A model generated the notes under the pieces. That model was not told the origin of the DNA, did no database searches, and saw nothing but the letters and a program-made list of their open reading frames with translations. 59,118 nucleotides of DNA. It comes from an uncultured Oscillospiraceae bacterium (GTDB taxonomy: Bacteria; Bacillota; Clostridia; Oscillospirales; Oscillospiraceae). Where the stretch lies: contig CALWYP010000033.1 in assembly GCA_944385795.1 (NCBI GenBank), forward strand, positions 1 to 59,118. Direction: 5' to 3'. The position numbers were made by a program, and so were the translations under genes. Within the stretch, counting starts at the first letter, position 1; the number at the start of each line of letters is the position of its first letter. Positions 49,345 through 56,851 of this stretch are shown one piece after another.

Positions 49345-50670
49345 TCAAGTTACACATATTTCCGCGTAGGCGACGCCGTATTCGCGCATCAGTTCCGCGT
49401 GCCCGCGGCCGATACGCTCGCCCATCACGGCGATTGGCACGGCGGGCGGGCAGGCTACGGCGGCGGACGCGCATACGCAGCCCACGGCCTCGTCTGCGGG
49501 GACGCGCCTGCGCGCGCACAGCAGGGCCTCGCGCGGGCTCATAACGCGCTCGCCCTCGGGAGGGGCGGGCAGGGGGGCGAAGGGCGCGCGCCGCACGAAG
49601 CCTTCAAAGGCGGCGAGCACGCGCCCATAGGCGTCCGGAGGGTTGTCCGGGCTAAACATCATGACCAGGCGGTCGCGGTCGGCGAACTCCGGCTCGGCCC
49701 GCGCCGCCCTGAGCCGCCCGGCGAGCTCAAAGCCCGTATACCCGGCGGCAAAGGCGTCTATGGTCAGGCGCAGAGGGTCGGTCTCCGCCACGGGCACACC
49801 GAGTCCGCGCAGGGCCGCGCGCAGGCTATCGAGCCTCGCGGCGCACTCACGCGCCTTCTCCGGCCAGCCGCCGGCGAGGGCGGCGTTGGCCGCGTCGAGC
49901 GAGGCCGTAATAAGGTAGGATGGGCTCGAGGAGCCGAAGACGCCCAGCGCCTCCCTAGCGCCATGCTCGAAGTCCCAGGCGGAGCCCGCGCCGACATGCA
50001 GGTACGCCCCGCCGGTCAGGACGGGCAGGGTCTTGTGCGCGCTGTCGCAGCACAGGTCCGCGCCAAGGCCGAGCGGGTGCGCCCCGCCTTCCATAAAGCG
50101 CAGGTAAGCGCCGTGGGCGTTGTCCACGACCAGCGGCACGCCGTAGCCGTGCGCCGTCTCCGCCAGGGCCGCGACGTCCTGGGTGCCGCCCAGGTAGTCA
50201 GGAGAAGTTATGTAAACTGCAACGGGCTTCCCGGCCGCGGCATCAAGCGCTTCGCGCAGCGCCCCGGGCGTTATGCGGCAGGAGCAGAGCGAGGCGCCCC
50301 CGCCGTACAGCCAGGCCGGCTCGAGGCCCAGAAGGGCGCAGGCGTGCATGAAGCTCTTGTGTACGTTCCGCGCGGCGAGCACTGTCCTGGAGGCGGAGCG
50401 GCGCGCGCAGAGCAGGAGCATGGCCTTCACGCACTGGCTGCTGCCCCCGGCGGAGTAGAACGTGGCGCGGGAGCCGAATAGGGAGGAGGCGTTATTCTCG
50501 CTCGCGGCTATTATGCCCTCCGGCGCGGACAGGTCGTCCGCGCCCGCTATTTCCGTTATGTCGTATTTCTCGCAGCCGAGCGGCCCGCGGCCCTTGTGCC
50601 CGGGCATGTGCAGCCGCGCGGTATCGCCGTCGGCGTAGCGGCGCAGGAAGTCCAGAACGGGGGTATCCAT
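49345..50670 (-). CDS. Orn/Lys/Arg decarboxylase-family PLP enzyme
   Basis: 441 residues of the fold-I major domain: RLHMPGHKGRGP at the N-terminus, ATFYSAGGSSQCVKAML, VVDNAHGAYLRF, and the PLP lysine in DSAHKTLPVLTGGAYLH. The C-terminal domain is short. Clostridial members are usually annotated lysine/arginine decarboxylase or polyamine enzymes; substrate not resolved. The ATG at 50670 overlaps the SCIFF maturase stop by one base (TGATG), so the frame upstream of it is discarded. A GTTTACATAAC element (50207-50217, minus strand) encodes V-Y-I-T. Confidence 0.88.
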   Translation of the reverse strand: MDTPVLDFLRRYADGDTARLHMPGHKGRGPLGCEKYDITEIAGADDLSAPEGIIAASENNASSLFGSRATFYSAGGSSQCVKAMLLLCARRSASRTVLAARNVHKSFMHACALLGLEPAWLYGGGASLCSCRITPGALREALDAAAGKPVAVYITSPDYLGGTQDVAALAETAHGYGVPLVVDNAHGAYLRFMEGGAHPLGLGADLCCDSAHKTLPVLTGGAYLHVGAGSAWDFEHGAREALGVFGSSSPSYLITASLDAANAALAGGWPEKARECAARLDSLRAALRGLGVPVAETDPLRLTIDAFAAGYTGFELAGRLRAARAEPEFADRDRLVMMFSPDNPPDAYGRVLAAFEGFVRRAPFAPLPAPPEGERVMSPREALLCARRRVPADEAVGCVCASAAVACPPAVPIAVMGERIGRGHAELMREYGVAYAEICVT

Positions 50671-52055
50671 CACTCGCCCGCGTCTTCGGCCAGCATGGCC
50701 TGAAGCCAGATGGCGCACTCTATGCGCTTTTTAAAGAGCTCGCAGCCGTACTTGTAGACGCCGTTTACGCTGCCAGTGGCGTGGTAGCTGTTCGCGGCGC
50801 AGCCGCCGGAGCAGTAGAGGCGGGCCCAGCAGTCGCGGCACTCGCCGCGCGAGTAGGCGTTGCACCTGCGGAACTCCTCCTGTACTTCCGGGTGGAGCAC
50901 GCCGTCCCAGATGTTGCCGAGGCTGAACTTCTCCTCCCCGACGAACTGGTGGCAGGGGAAGAGCTCGCCCCAGGGCGTGACGGCCATATACTCCGTGCCG
51001 GAGCCGCAGCCGGAGATGCGCTTGTAGATGCACGGGCCGTGCTTGAGGTCAATCATGTAGTGGTAGAAGACGAGCGGGTCGCCCTCGCGGGCGCGCCTGA
51101 GCATTTCCCGCGCCAGGATCTCGTACTGCTCGTAGAGTACGGGCAGGTCGCCTTCCGTGAGCGCGCAGGGGTCGCCGGGAGGGCAGACCACAGGCTCCAT
51201 GCTCAGCCGCCTGAAGCCGAGGCCGGCCATGTGGAAGAGGTCGCGCGTGAAGTCGGTATTGTAGTGCGTGTACGTCCCGCGCATGTAGTATTCCCTGCCG
51301 CCGCGCATACTCACAAAGCGCTGGAAGTTCGGCACGATGCGCCCGTAGCTGCCGCGGCCCGCGGCGTCCACGCGGAAGCGGTCGTTGACCTCGGGACGCC
51401 CGTCGAGGGAGAGGACGACGTTTGTCATCTCGCGGTTGCAGAAATCGGCGACCTCGTCGTCCAGCAGGACGCCGTTCGTCGTGAGCGTGAAGCGGAAACG
51501 CTTGCCGCAGGCGGGCTCTATGCTCCGCGCGTAGACCACGAGGCGCTTTACCACGTCCCAGTTCATCAGCGGCTCGCCGCCGAAGAAGTCGACCTCGAGG
51601 TTGGTGCGCGCGCCGGAGTGCGCGACGAGGAAGTCGAGCGCCTGCCGGCCGACCTCGTAGCTCATCACCGCGCGCTCGCCGTGGTACTTGCCCTGGCTGG
51701 CGAAGCAGTATTCGCAGTTGAGGTTGCAGGTGTGCGCCACATGCAGGCACAGCGCCTTTATAACGCCGGAGGCGCGCTCCTTGTATTCCCCGGCAAGGGG
51801 CTCGTAGGTGTCGGGCGTGTAGAGCTGGCCGGAGCTGACGAGCGCGTCCACGTCGGCTATGCACTCGCGCACCTCCCCGGCCGTCACGTCGGGACGGCCG
51901 CCGTAGCGCCCGAGCACCTCCCGCTCTATCTCCTCCGGCGTGTGCTCCGGCCAGAGCGCGATTATGTCGTAGGCGACGTCGTCTACCAGGTGCACCGCGC
52001 CAGAGCAGGTATCCAGCACCACGCCCTGCCCGTCGAATTTGTATTGATGGACCAT
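50670..52055 (-). CDS. scfB: SCIFF peptide maturase (radical SAM/SPASM)
   Basis: 461 residues. An N-terminal recognition domain (HQYKFDGQGVVLDTCSGAVH) is followed by the radical-SAM cluster CNLNCEYC (C110, C114, C117) with FASQGKYHG, VDFFGGEPLMNW, and a C-terminal SPASM region rich in cysteines (CGSGTEYMAVTPWGELFPCHQF, CRDCWARLYCSGGCAANSY; key cysteine spacing C-x2-C-x5-C-x3-C). This is the family that forms Cys-Thr thioether cross-links in the SCIFF peptide. The precursor gene lies upstream at 52268-52414 with a terminator between. It is coupled to the downstream decarboxylase-like gene. Confidence 0.95.
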   Translation of the reverse strand: MVHQYKFDGQGVVLDTCSGAVHLVDDVAYDIIALWPEHTPEEIEREVLGRYGGRPDVTAGEVRECIADVDALVSSGQLYTPDTYEPLAGEYKERASGVIKALCLHVAHTCNLNCEYCFASQGKYHGERAVMSYEVGRQALDFLVAHSGARTNLEVDFFGGEPLMNWDVVKRLVVYARSIEPACGKRFRFTLTTNGVLLDDEVADFCNREMTNVVLSLDGRPEVNDRFRVDAAGRGSYGRIVPNFQRFVSMRGGREYYMRGTYTHYNTDFTRDLFHMAGLGFRRLSMEPVVCPPGDPCALTEGDLPVLYEQYEILAREMLRRAREGDPLVFYHYMIDLKHGPCIYKRISGCGSGTEYMAVTPWGELFPCHQFVGEEKFSLGNIWDGVLHPEVQEEFRRCNAYSRGECRDCWARLYCSGGCAANSYHATGSVNGVYKYGCELFKKRIECAIWLQAMLAEDAGE

Positions 52056-52170
52056 AGAAATTACCCCAAAAGTACAAAAGTTTTAACCGTCATTTTTACC
52101 GGCGCATTTCAAATTCATTTTTCCGGGGCTTTGCCTCGGGAAAAATACCGCTCGCACAGTGTAGTGTGAA

Positions 52171-52204
52171 AAATCCACCAGTTCAAAACTGGTGGATTTC
52201 TTTG
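52171..52204 (-). terminator. Terminator/attenuator between scfA and scfB
   Basis: Perfect 13-bp stem AAATCCACCAGTT (52171-52183) with AACTGGTGGATTT (52187-52199). On the minus strand it is followed by a T tract. Partial read-through would give more precursor than maturase. Confidence 0.88.
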
Positions 52205-52267
52205 CGCGAAACGGAGCGCCGAACCGGCGCGCCGCGCGGGCGGCGCGGGGCGTTTACTCAGAAAGCG

Positions 52268-52414
52268 TTACGCCTTCTTGTTCTCGCAGGGCTGGTTGGC
52301 CACGCCGCAGCTGGTCTTGCAGGCGCTCTGGCAAGAGGTCTGGCACTCGCCGCAGCCGCCGTTGACGGCGCTGGCGCAGAGGTTGCGGGTCTCGAGAGTC
52401 TTTATCCTTTTCAT
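52268..52414 (-). CDS. scfA: SCIFF ranthipeptide precursor
   Basis: 48 residues, too short for default gene callers. It starts MKRIKTLETRN and contains the family core GGCGECQTSCQSACKTSC followed by GVANQPC and the tail ENKKA. It has the six conserved cysteines (C21, C24, C28, C32, C36, C43) plus one extra at C13. ScfB cross-links core cysteines to threonines through thioethers. AGGAG is 9 bases before the ATG. The peptide is nearly universal in Clostridia and its biological role is not settled. Gene order scfA-scfB is as usual. Confidence 0.95.
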   Translation of the reverse strand: MKRIKTLETRNLCASAVNGGCGECQTSCQSACKTSCGVANQPCENKKA

Positions 52415-52472
52415 AAAACACACTCCTGTTCAATAGATTAAGGCCCATATCCGGGCGGGTTTCGCTCCTATC

Positions 52473-52501
52473 AGGTTAATGCAAAGCGCCCGAATTGTCA
52501 A
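52473..52501 (-). promoter_or_regulatory. Possible promoter of scfA
   Basis: Minus strand TTGACA (52501-52496), 17-base spacer, TAACCT (52478-52473). The -35 is perfect and the -10 weak. The rest of the gap up to 52683 shows nothing recognisable apart from GC-rich stretches. Confidence 0.5.
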
Positions 52502-52683
52502 GAGCAAATCCGCATTTCGCCCGGAGAATAAGGCTCCGGCGCAATAAAAAAGTGGACGTAGAAGCTCCCCGAGCGCGATAGGGACGCGCTTGAAGAGGCC
52601 CGGCGCTACGCCCGCGGCGCCCCCGGCGGGGACGGGCCAGACTTTCCCCGCGGCATAAAAATCGCGTTTTTAGAAAAAAACTG

Positions 52684-52712
52684 TTGACAAACGCCTTGTC
52701 CTTGAGTATAAT
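52684..52712 (+). promoter_or_regulatory. Consensus promoter of the tRNA cluster
   Basis: TTGACA (52684-52689), 17-base spacer, TATAAT (52707-52712): a perfect sigma-A consensus, as expected for stable RNA. Confidence 0.93.
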
Positions 52713-52726
52713 CAATTTTGCCTTTT

Positions 52727-52803
52727 GGCGGCGTAGCTCAGTTGGCCAGAGCATTCGGTTCATACCCGAAGTGTCACCGGTTCGAATCCAGTCGCCGCTA
52801 CCA
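52727..52803 (+). tRNA. tRNA-Met (CAT), elongator
   Basis: 77 bases including encoded CCA. Cloverleaf: acceptor GGCGGCG/CGCCGCT (one G-U pair), D arm GCTC...GAGC, anticodon arm TTCGG-TTCATAC-CCGAA with CAT at 34-36, T loop TTCGAAT. The overall sequence is close to elongator tRNA-Met of Bacillota. It lacks the C-A mismatch at the acceptor end typical of initiators. The lysidine-type tRNA-Ile2 also has CAT but usually a CTCATAA loop. Confidence 0.88.
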
Positions 52804-52805
52804 AC

Positions 52806-52828
52806 GTGGGGCGCCTCTGGCGCCCCAC
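52806..52828 (+). other. Spacer hairpin between tRNA-Met and tRNA-Glu
   Basis: 10-bp stem GTGGGGCGCC (52806-52815) with GGCGCCCCAC (52819-52828), loop TCT, no T tract. It may guide processing of the tRNA precursor or reduce read-through. Confidence 0.5.
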
Positions 52829-52836
52829 AGCTATAA

Positions 52837-52911
52837 GGCCCGTTGGTCAAGTGGTTAAGACACCGCCCTTTCACGGCGGTAACATGGGTTCGAATCCCGT
52901 ACGGGTCACCA
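52837..52911 (+). tRNA. tRNA-Glu (TTC)
   Basis: 75 bases with encoded CCA. Acceptor GGCCCGT/ACGGGTC, anticodon arm CCGCC-CTTTCAC-GGCGG with TTC at 34-36, T arm ATGGG-TTCGAAT-CCCGT. Confidence 0.94.
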
Positions 52912-52923
52912 TTCTCCCTTCGC

Positions 52924-53000
52924 GGAGGCTTAGCTCAGCAGGTTAGAGCGCCTGCTTCACACGCAGGAGGTCACTGGTTCGAGTCCAGCAGTCTCCACCA
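52924..53000 (+). tRNA. tRNA-Val (CAC)
   Basis: 77 bases with encoded CCA. Acceptor GGAGGCT/AGTCTCC, anticodon arm CCTGC-TTCACAC-GCAGG with CAC at 34-36, T arm ACTGG-TTCGAGT-CCAGC. A CAC-specific valine tRNA fits the high GTG use in this genome. Confidence 0.93.
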
Positions 53001-53005
53001 GGAAA

Positions 53006-53036
53006 CCCCGGGATTTTAACAATCCCGGGGCTTTTT
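53006..53036 (+). terminator. Terminator of the tRNA cluster
   Basis: 10-bp stem CCCCGGGATT (53006-53015) with AATCCCGGGG (53021-53030), then CTTTTT. Confidence 0.92.
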
Positions 53037-53121
53037 GCGCGCAAAGGCCGTTTAAAAGCCCGCCGGGAGCGGCGAGCGGGATAAAAAGCGCCCCGCGGCT
53101 GAGGCCGCGGGGCGCTGCGGT

Positions 53122-54234
53122 TCATTTTACTACTACCAGCTCGTACTCCCTCGTGCCGAGGCCGATTTTCTCGGCGTGCTCGAGGCAGCTGCGCCAGTCG
53201 GTGCTCGGCTGGACGTCGGTGAAGTGGTCGTGATGGCAGCGCTCGGCCTCGCCGAGCATGCTGTTGGCGATGGGCGGCTGGGCGTTCACCGCGTCGACGC
53301 AGGCCTGGTCGAGGGCCACCGGGTCGAAGCTGGCGAACATGCCGACGTCGGGTACTATGGCCGCGTCGTTCTCGGCGTGGCAGTCGCAGTAGGGGCTGAC
53401 GTCGATGACCAGGTTGATGTGGAAGCTGGGCTTGCCCTGGCAGACGGCCTTGGCGTATTCGGCCATCTTGCGGTTGAGCACGTCGTTGGCCTGGTCGAAG
53501 GGGGCCTCTATGGCCTTCCTGGGGCACACGCCGAGGCAGCGGCCGCAGCCGACGCACTTGCCCTCGTCGATATGGCACTTGCCGTTTTCAATCACGGGGG
53601 CGCCCTGGGCGCAGTTCTTGACGCACATGCCGCAGCCTATGCAGTCGGCCGTGCGGACGAAGGGCTTGCCGGCGGAGTGCATCTCCATCTTGCCGGCGCG
53701 GGAGCCGCTGCCCATGCCGAGGTTCTTGAGCGCGCCGCCGAAGCCGGTGAGCTCGTGGCCCTTGAAGTGGCTCAGCGCTATGACGACGTCGGCGTCGGCT
53801 ATGGCGCGGCCTATCTTGGCCTCCTTGACGTATTCGCCGTTCTCGACGGGTATAAGGGCCTCGTCCGTGCCCTTGAGGCCGTCGGCGATAATGGTGTGCA
53901 CGCCGGTCTGGAAGGGGTTGTAGCCGTTGCGGTAGGCGCTCTCCAGATGCTCCAGGCCGTGGCGGCGGCCGCCGACGTAGAGCGTGTTGCAGTCGGTGAT
54001 GAAGGGCAGGCCGCCGAGCTCCTTGACATAGTCGCAGACGACGCGGGACCAGTTGGGGCGCAGGTAAGCCATGTTGCCGGGCTCGCCGACGTTCACCTTC
54101 ACGGCCGTGAACTTGCCGTCAAAGTTTATGCCCTCAAAGCCGGCGGCCGTCATGAGGCGGCGGAGCTTCACCGGCAGCCCGGCGGAAACCGGGTCGGTGC
54201 GCAGGTTGGTGAAGTAGACTTTAGACGCTGTCAT
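53122..54234 (-). CDS. DUF362 protein with two [4Fe-4S] ferredoxin motifs
   Basis: 370 residues. The N-terminal DUF362 core includes KVYFTNLRTDPVSAGLP, KVNVGEPGNMAYLRP, and ALSHFKGHELTGFGGALKN (key residues H, F-K-G-H and G-F-G-G). It is interrupted by two clusters: CIGCGMCVKNCAQGAP and CVGCGRCLGVCPRKA, a 2x[4Fe-4S] bacterial ferredoxin pattern. The protein is probably a cytoplasmic iron-sulfur oxidoreductase or electron carrier of unknown substrate. GGAGGG precedes the ATG at 54234. It is divergent from the hyp operon, with about 180 bases between the starts. Confidence 0.92.
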   Translation of the reverse strand: MTASKVYFTNLRTDPVSAGLPVKLRRLMTAAGFEGINFDGKFTAVKVNVGEPGNMAYLRPNWSRVVCDYVKELGGLPFITDCNTLYVGGRRHGLEHLESAYRNGYNPFQTGVHTIIADGLKGTDEALIPVENGEYVKEAKIGRAIADADVVIALSHFKGHELTGFGGALKNLGMGSGSRAGKMEMHSAGKPFVRTADCIGCGMCVKNCAQGAPVIENGKCHIDEGKCVGCGRCLGVCPRKAIEAPFDQANDVLNRKMAEYAKAVCQGKPSFHINLVIDVSPYCDCHAENDAAIVPDVGMFASFDPVALDQACVDAVNAQPPIANSMLGEAERCHHDHFTDVQPSTDWRSCLEHAEKIGLGTREYELVVVK

Positions 54235-54336
54235 GTTTTTCCCTCCGAAAAATGTTTCCTCAAGATGGCAGCCAGCCATTGAATTTCCTAATCCATCATA
54301 TCACAAAATTTAGCACCAATCAATAGCGTTAAAACA

Positions 54337-54365
54337 TTGACATATGGGAAGTTAAATGGTAAAAT
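54337..54365 (+). promoter_or_regulatory. Sigma-A promoter of the hyp operon
   Basis: TTGACA (54337-54342), 17-base spacer, TAAAAT (54360-54365), 47 bases before the hypF start. Confidence 0.85.
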
Positions 54366-54411
54366 CGTCTGTAGCAGAGAGGCTGGTTGTGAGGCCGGTG
54401 AGGTGCGCAGT

Positions 54412-56655
54412 ATGACAGCCGTTAGGATAGAAGTTAAGGGAATAGTACAGGGCGTTGGTTTTCGCCCTTTTGTTCACAGGCTGGTAAAGCGCTGGGGCTT
54501 TACCGGATGGGTGCGGAACACCTCATATGGGGCCGAACTCGAGCTTTGCGGCGCGGGTCGGGCCCTTTTGCTCTTTATAGACGAACTAAAAAACAATCCG
54601 CCGCCCCTCGCCCTTATAGAGGGCGTGGAGTACAGGGAAGTGGAACCGGGGGATTACGGCGGGTTTGAAATAATCCCCAGCCGCGACGCTGGGCATATGG
54701 AGACGCTGGTTTCCCCAGACGTGGGCATCTGCGCCGACTGCCGCAGGGAGCTCCTCGACGTAAATGACAGGCGCTACCATTACCCTTTTATAAACTGCAC
54801 GAATTGCGGGCCGCGTTTTACCATAATAAAGTCCGTGCCCTACGACAGGGCCAGCACGTCCATGGCCGCCTTCCCGATGTGCCCCGACTGCGCGAGGGAG
54901 TTCGGCGACATAGAGGACAGGCGCTATCACGCGCAGCCGGACTGCTGCCCCGCCTGCGGGCCGAGGTGCTTTTACCTGGACGGGCGCGGGAAGGCGCTCG
55001 CCGGGGACGCGGTAGAGCTGGCCCGGGAAGACATAAAGGCCGGGAAAATTGTATGTATAAAGGGGCTCGGCGGCATGCACCTCGCCTGCCTGCCGGAGCC
55101 GGACATAGTAAACGGGCTCAGGAGGCGCAAGCGGCGGGACGAGAAGCCCTTTGCCGTCATGTGCCGGGACCTGGACTGCGCGCGGCGGCTCTGCCGCGTA
55201 ACGGGGGCCGAGGCCGCGGCGCTGGAGAGCTTCCGCAAGCCCATAGTGCTGCTCGACAAGCTGGATCCCGCCTCGCTCATGCACCTGAGCGAGAACGGCT
55301 CGCTGGGCGTGATGCTGCCGTATACGCCGCTGCACGTCCTGCTCTTCGGCAGTGACATTGACTGCCTTGTAATGACGAGCGCGAACATCTCGGACACCCC
55401 GATAGTCAGCGGCAACGGCCAGGCGCTCAGGGAGCTGGGCGGCGTCGCCGACGGCTTCCTGCTCCACGACAGGGAGATACAGACGAAGTGCGACGACTCG
55501 CTTATACGCATATACGCCGGGCGCGACTATCCTCTCAGGCGCTCGCGCGGCTATGTGCCCTATCCCGTGACCGTGCCGGTGGAGCGTATGCTGCTCGCCT
55601 GCGGCGCGGAGCAGAAGGCGTCCTTCTGCCTCACCAAACGCGGCCACGCCTTCCCGAGCCAGCATATGGGCGACCTGAAGAACGCCGAGACGCTGGACAA
55701 CTGGGAGGCGCAGATAGAGCATTTTTCAAAGCTGTTTGATATACGGCCGGAGGCGGTCGCCTGCGACATGCACCCGGACTACCTCTCCACCGCCTACGCC
55801 GAGGAGAGGGCGGGGCGGGACGGCATTCCGCTTCTGAAGGTCCAGCACCACCACGCGCACATGGCCGCCTGTATGGCGGACAACGGCCTTGAAGGCGAAT
55901 GCCTGGGCCTCATATGGGACGGCACGGGCTACGGGACCGACGGGACCATCTGGGGCGGCGAGGTGCTTGCGGGGGGATACGGCTCATTCACGCGCGCCGG
56001 CTCGATACGCCCCATAGCCCTCGCCGGCGGCGACGCCGCGATAGACGGCATCTGGCGCGTTGGCGCGGCGGCGCTGGCCTCGAGCGGGCTCGACGCCGGG
56101 ATGTTCTCCGGCGAGGAGGGCTTCGGGACGGTCATGCGTATGCTGGAAAGCGGCACGAACAGCCCGCTGAGCTCCGGCATGGGCCGGCTCTTCGACGCGG
56201 CGGCGGCCATACTCGGCATTAAGCGGCGCGCGGGCTATCAGGGGCAGGGGGCCGTGCTGCTGGAGGCCGCGGCCGACGCGCAGGAGACGGGGCGCTATCC
56301 CTACGGCTTTGAGGACGCCTCCGGGGTGCTGACGCTCGACTGGCGCGGCATGGTGCGCGCCATGGCGCTGGACGGGGCGGGCGCGGGCGCGCGGGCGGCC
56401 AAATTCATGAATACGCTCATCTCCGCCGCGGCGGAGCAGCTCGCGCGCATCTCGCGCGCGTCCGGGCTGCGCCGGGTAGTGCTCTCGGGCGGGGTGTTCC
56501 AGAACATGTATATAATGAACCGCCTTCCCGCGCGGCTGCGCGCGGAGGGCCTGGAAGTTTACTGCCACAGCCGCGTGTCGGCGAACGACGAGGGCGTCTC
56601 GCTGGGGCAGGCGATGGTTTTGGAGGAGAATTATGTGCCTGGCGGTACCGCTTAA
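54412..56655 (+). CDS. hypF: Carbamoyltransferase HypF
   Basis: 747 residues. Makes the thiocarbamoyl precursor of the cyanide ligands of [NiFe] hydrogenase from carbamoyl phosphate and passes it to HypE. Domains in order: acylphosphatase (KGIVQGVGFRPFVHRL), two zinc fingers (C107/C110 ICADC, NCTNCGP; CPDCAREFGD, DCCPACGP), a YrdC-like domain (KGLGGMHLACL, KRRDEKPFAVM), and a Kae1-like domain with VQHHHAHMAACMADNG and LSGGVFQNMY. GAGGTG supports the ATG at 54412; the frame's earlier methionine lies in the promoter. It overlaps hypC by 23 bases. Confidence 0.97.
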   Translation: MTAVRIEVKGIVQGVGFRPFVHRLVKRWGFTGWVRNTSYGAELELCGAGRALLLFIDELKNNPPPLALIEGVEYREVEPGDYGGFEIIPSRDAGHMETLVSPDVGICADCRRELLDVNDRRYHYPFINCTNCGPRFTIIKSVPYDRASTSMAAFPMCPDCAREFGDIEDRRYHAQPDCCPACGPRCFYLDGRGKALAGDAVELAREDIKAGKIVCIKGLGGMHLACLPEPDIVNGLRRRKRRDEKPFAVMCRDLDCARRLCRVTGAEAAALESFRKPIVLLDKLDPASLMHLSENGSLGVMLPYTPLHVLLFGSDIDCLVMTSANISDTPIVSGNGQALRELGGVADGFLLHDREIQTKCDDSLIRIYAGRDYPLRRSRGYVPYPVTVPVERMLLACGAEQKASFCLTKRGHAFPSQHMGDLKNAETLDNWEAQIEHFSKLFDIRPEAVACDMHPDYLSTAYAEERAGRDGIPLLKVQHHHAHMAACMADNGLEGECLGLIWDGTGYGTDGTIWGGEVLAGGYGSFTRAGSIRPIALAGGDAAIDGIWRVGAAALASSGLDAGMFSGEEGFGTVMRMLESGTNSPLSSGMGRLFDAAAAILGIKRRAGYQGQGAVLLEAAADAQETGRYPYGFEDASGVLTLDWRGMVRAMALDGAGAGARAAKFMNTLISAAAEQLARISRASGLRRVVLSGGVFQNMYIMNRLPARLRAEGLEVYCHSRVSANDEGVSLGQAMVLEENYVPGGTA

Positions 56656-56851
56656 AATAGTCGAGATCGATGGGAAAAACGGCGTGGGCGAGGTCGAAGG
56701 GCTTCGCAGGAACATGCGCCTGGATTTTATAAAAGAGCCGAAGCTCGGCGAATACGTCATTGTCCACGCCGGCTTCGCCATAGAGCGCCTGCCGGAGAAG
56801 CAGGCCCTCGCGGACATAGAGGCCTGGGCGGAGGTGCAGGATGCGCTCTGA
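56633..56851 (+). CDS. hypC: Hydrogenase maturation chaperone HypC
   Basis: 72 residues. The N-terminal MCLAVPLKI has the essential cysteine at position 2, followed by DFIKEPKLGEYVIVHAGFAIERL. HypC carries the Fe(CN)2CO moiety between HypD and the hydrogenase large subunit. It overlaps both hypF (23 bases) and hypD (11 bases). Confidence 0.96.
   Translation: MCLAVPLKIVEIDGKNGVGEVEGLRRNMRLDFIKEPKLGEYVIVHAGFAIERLPEKQALADIEAWAEVQDAL

Noticed and set aside
52166..52441. 91-codon rightward open frame across the SCIFF precursor
   Set aside because: Antisense to scfA, which has a ribosome site and the diagnostic cysteine pattern.
52727..52803. The CAT-anticodon tRNA as tRNA-Ile2 (lysidine type)
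   Set aside because: The anticodon loop TTCATAC and overall sequence fit elongator tRNA-Met; Ile2 normally shows CTCATAA.
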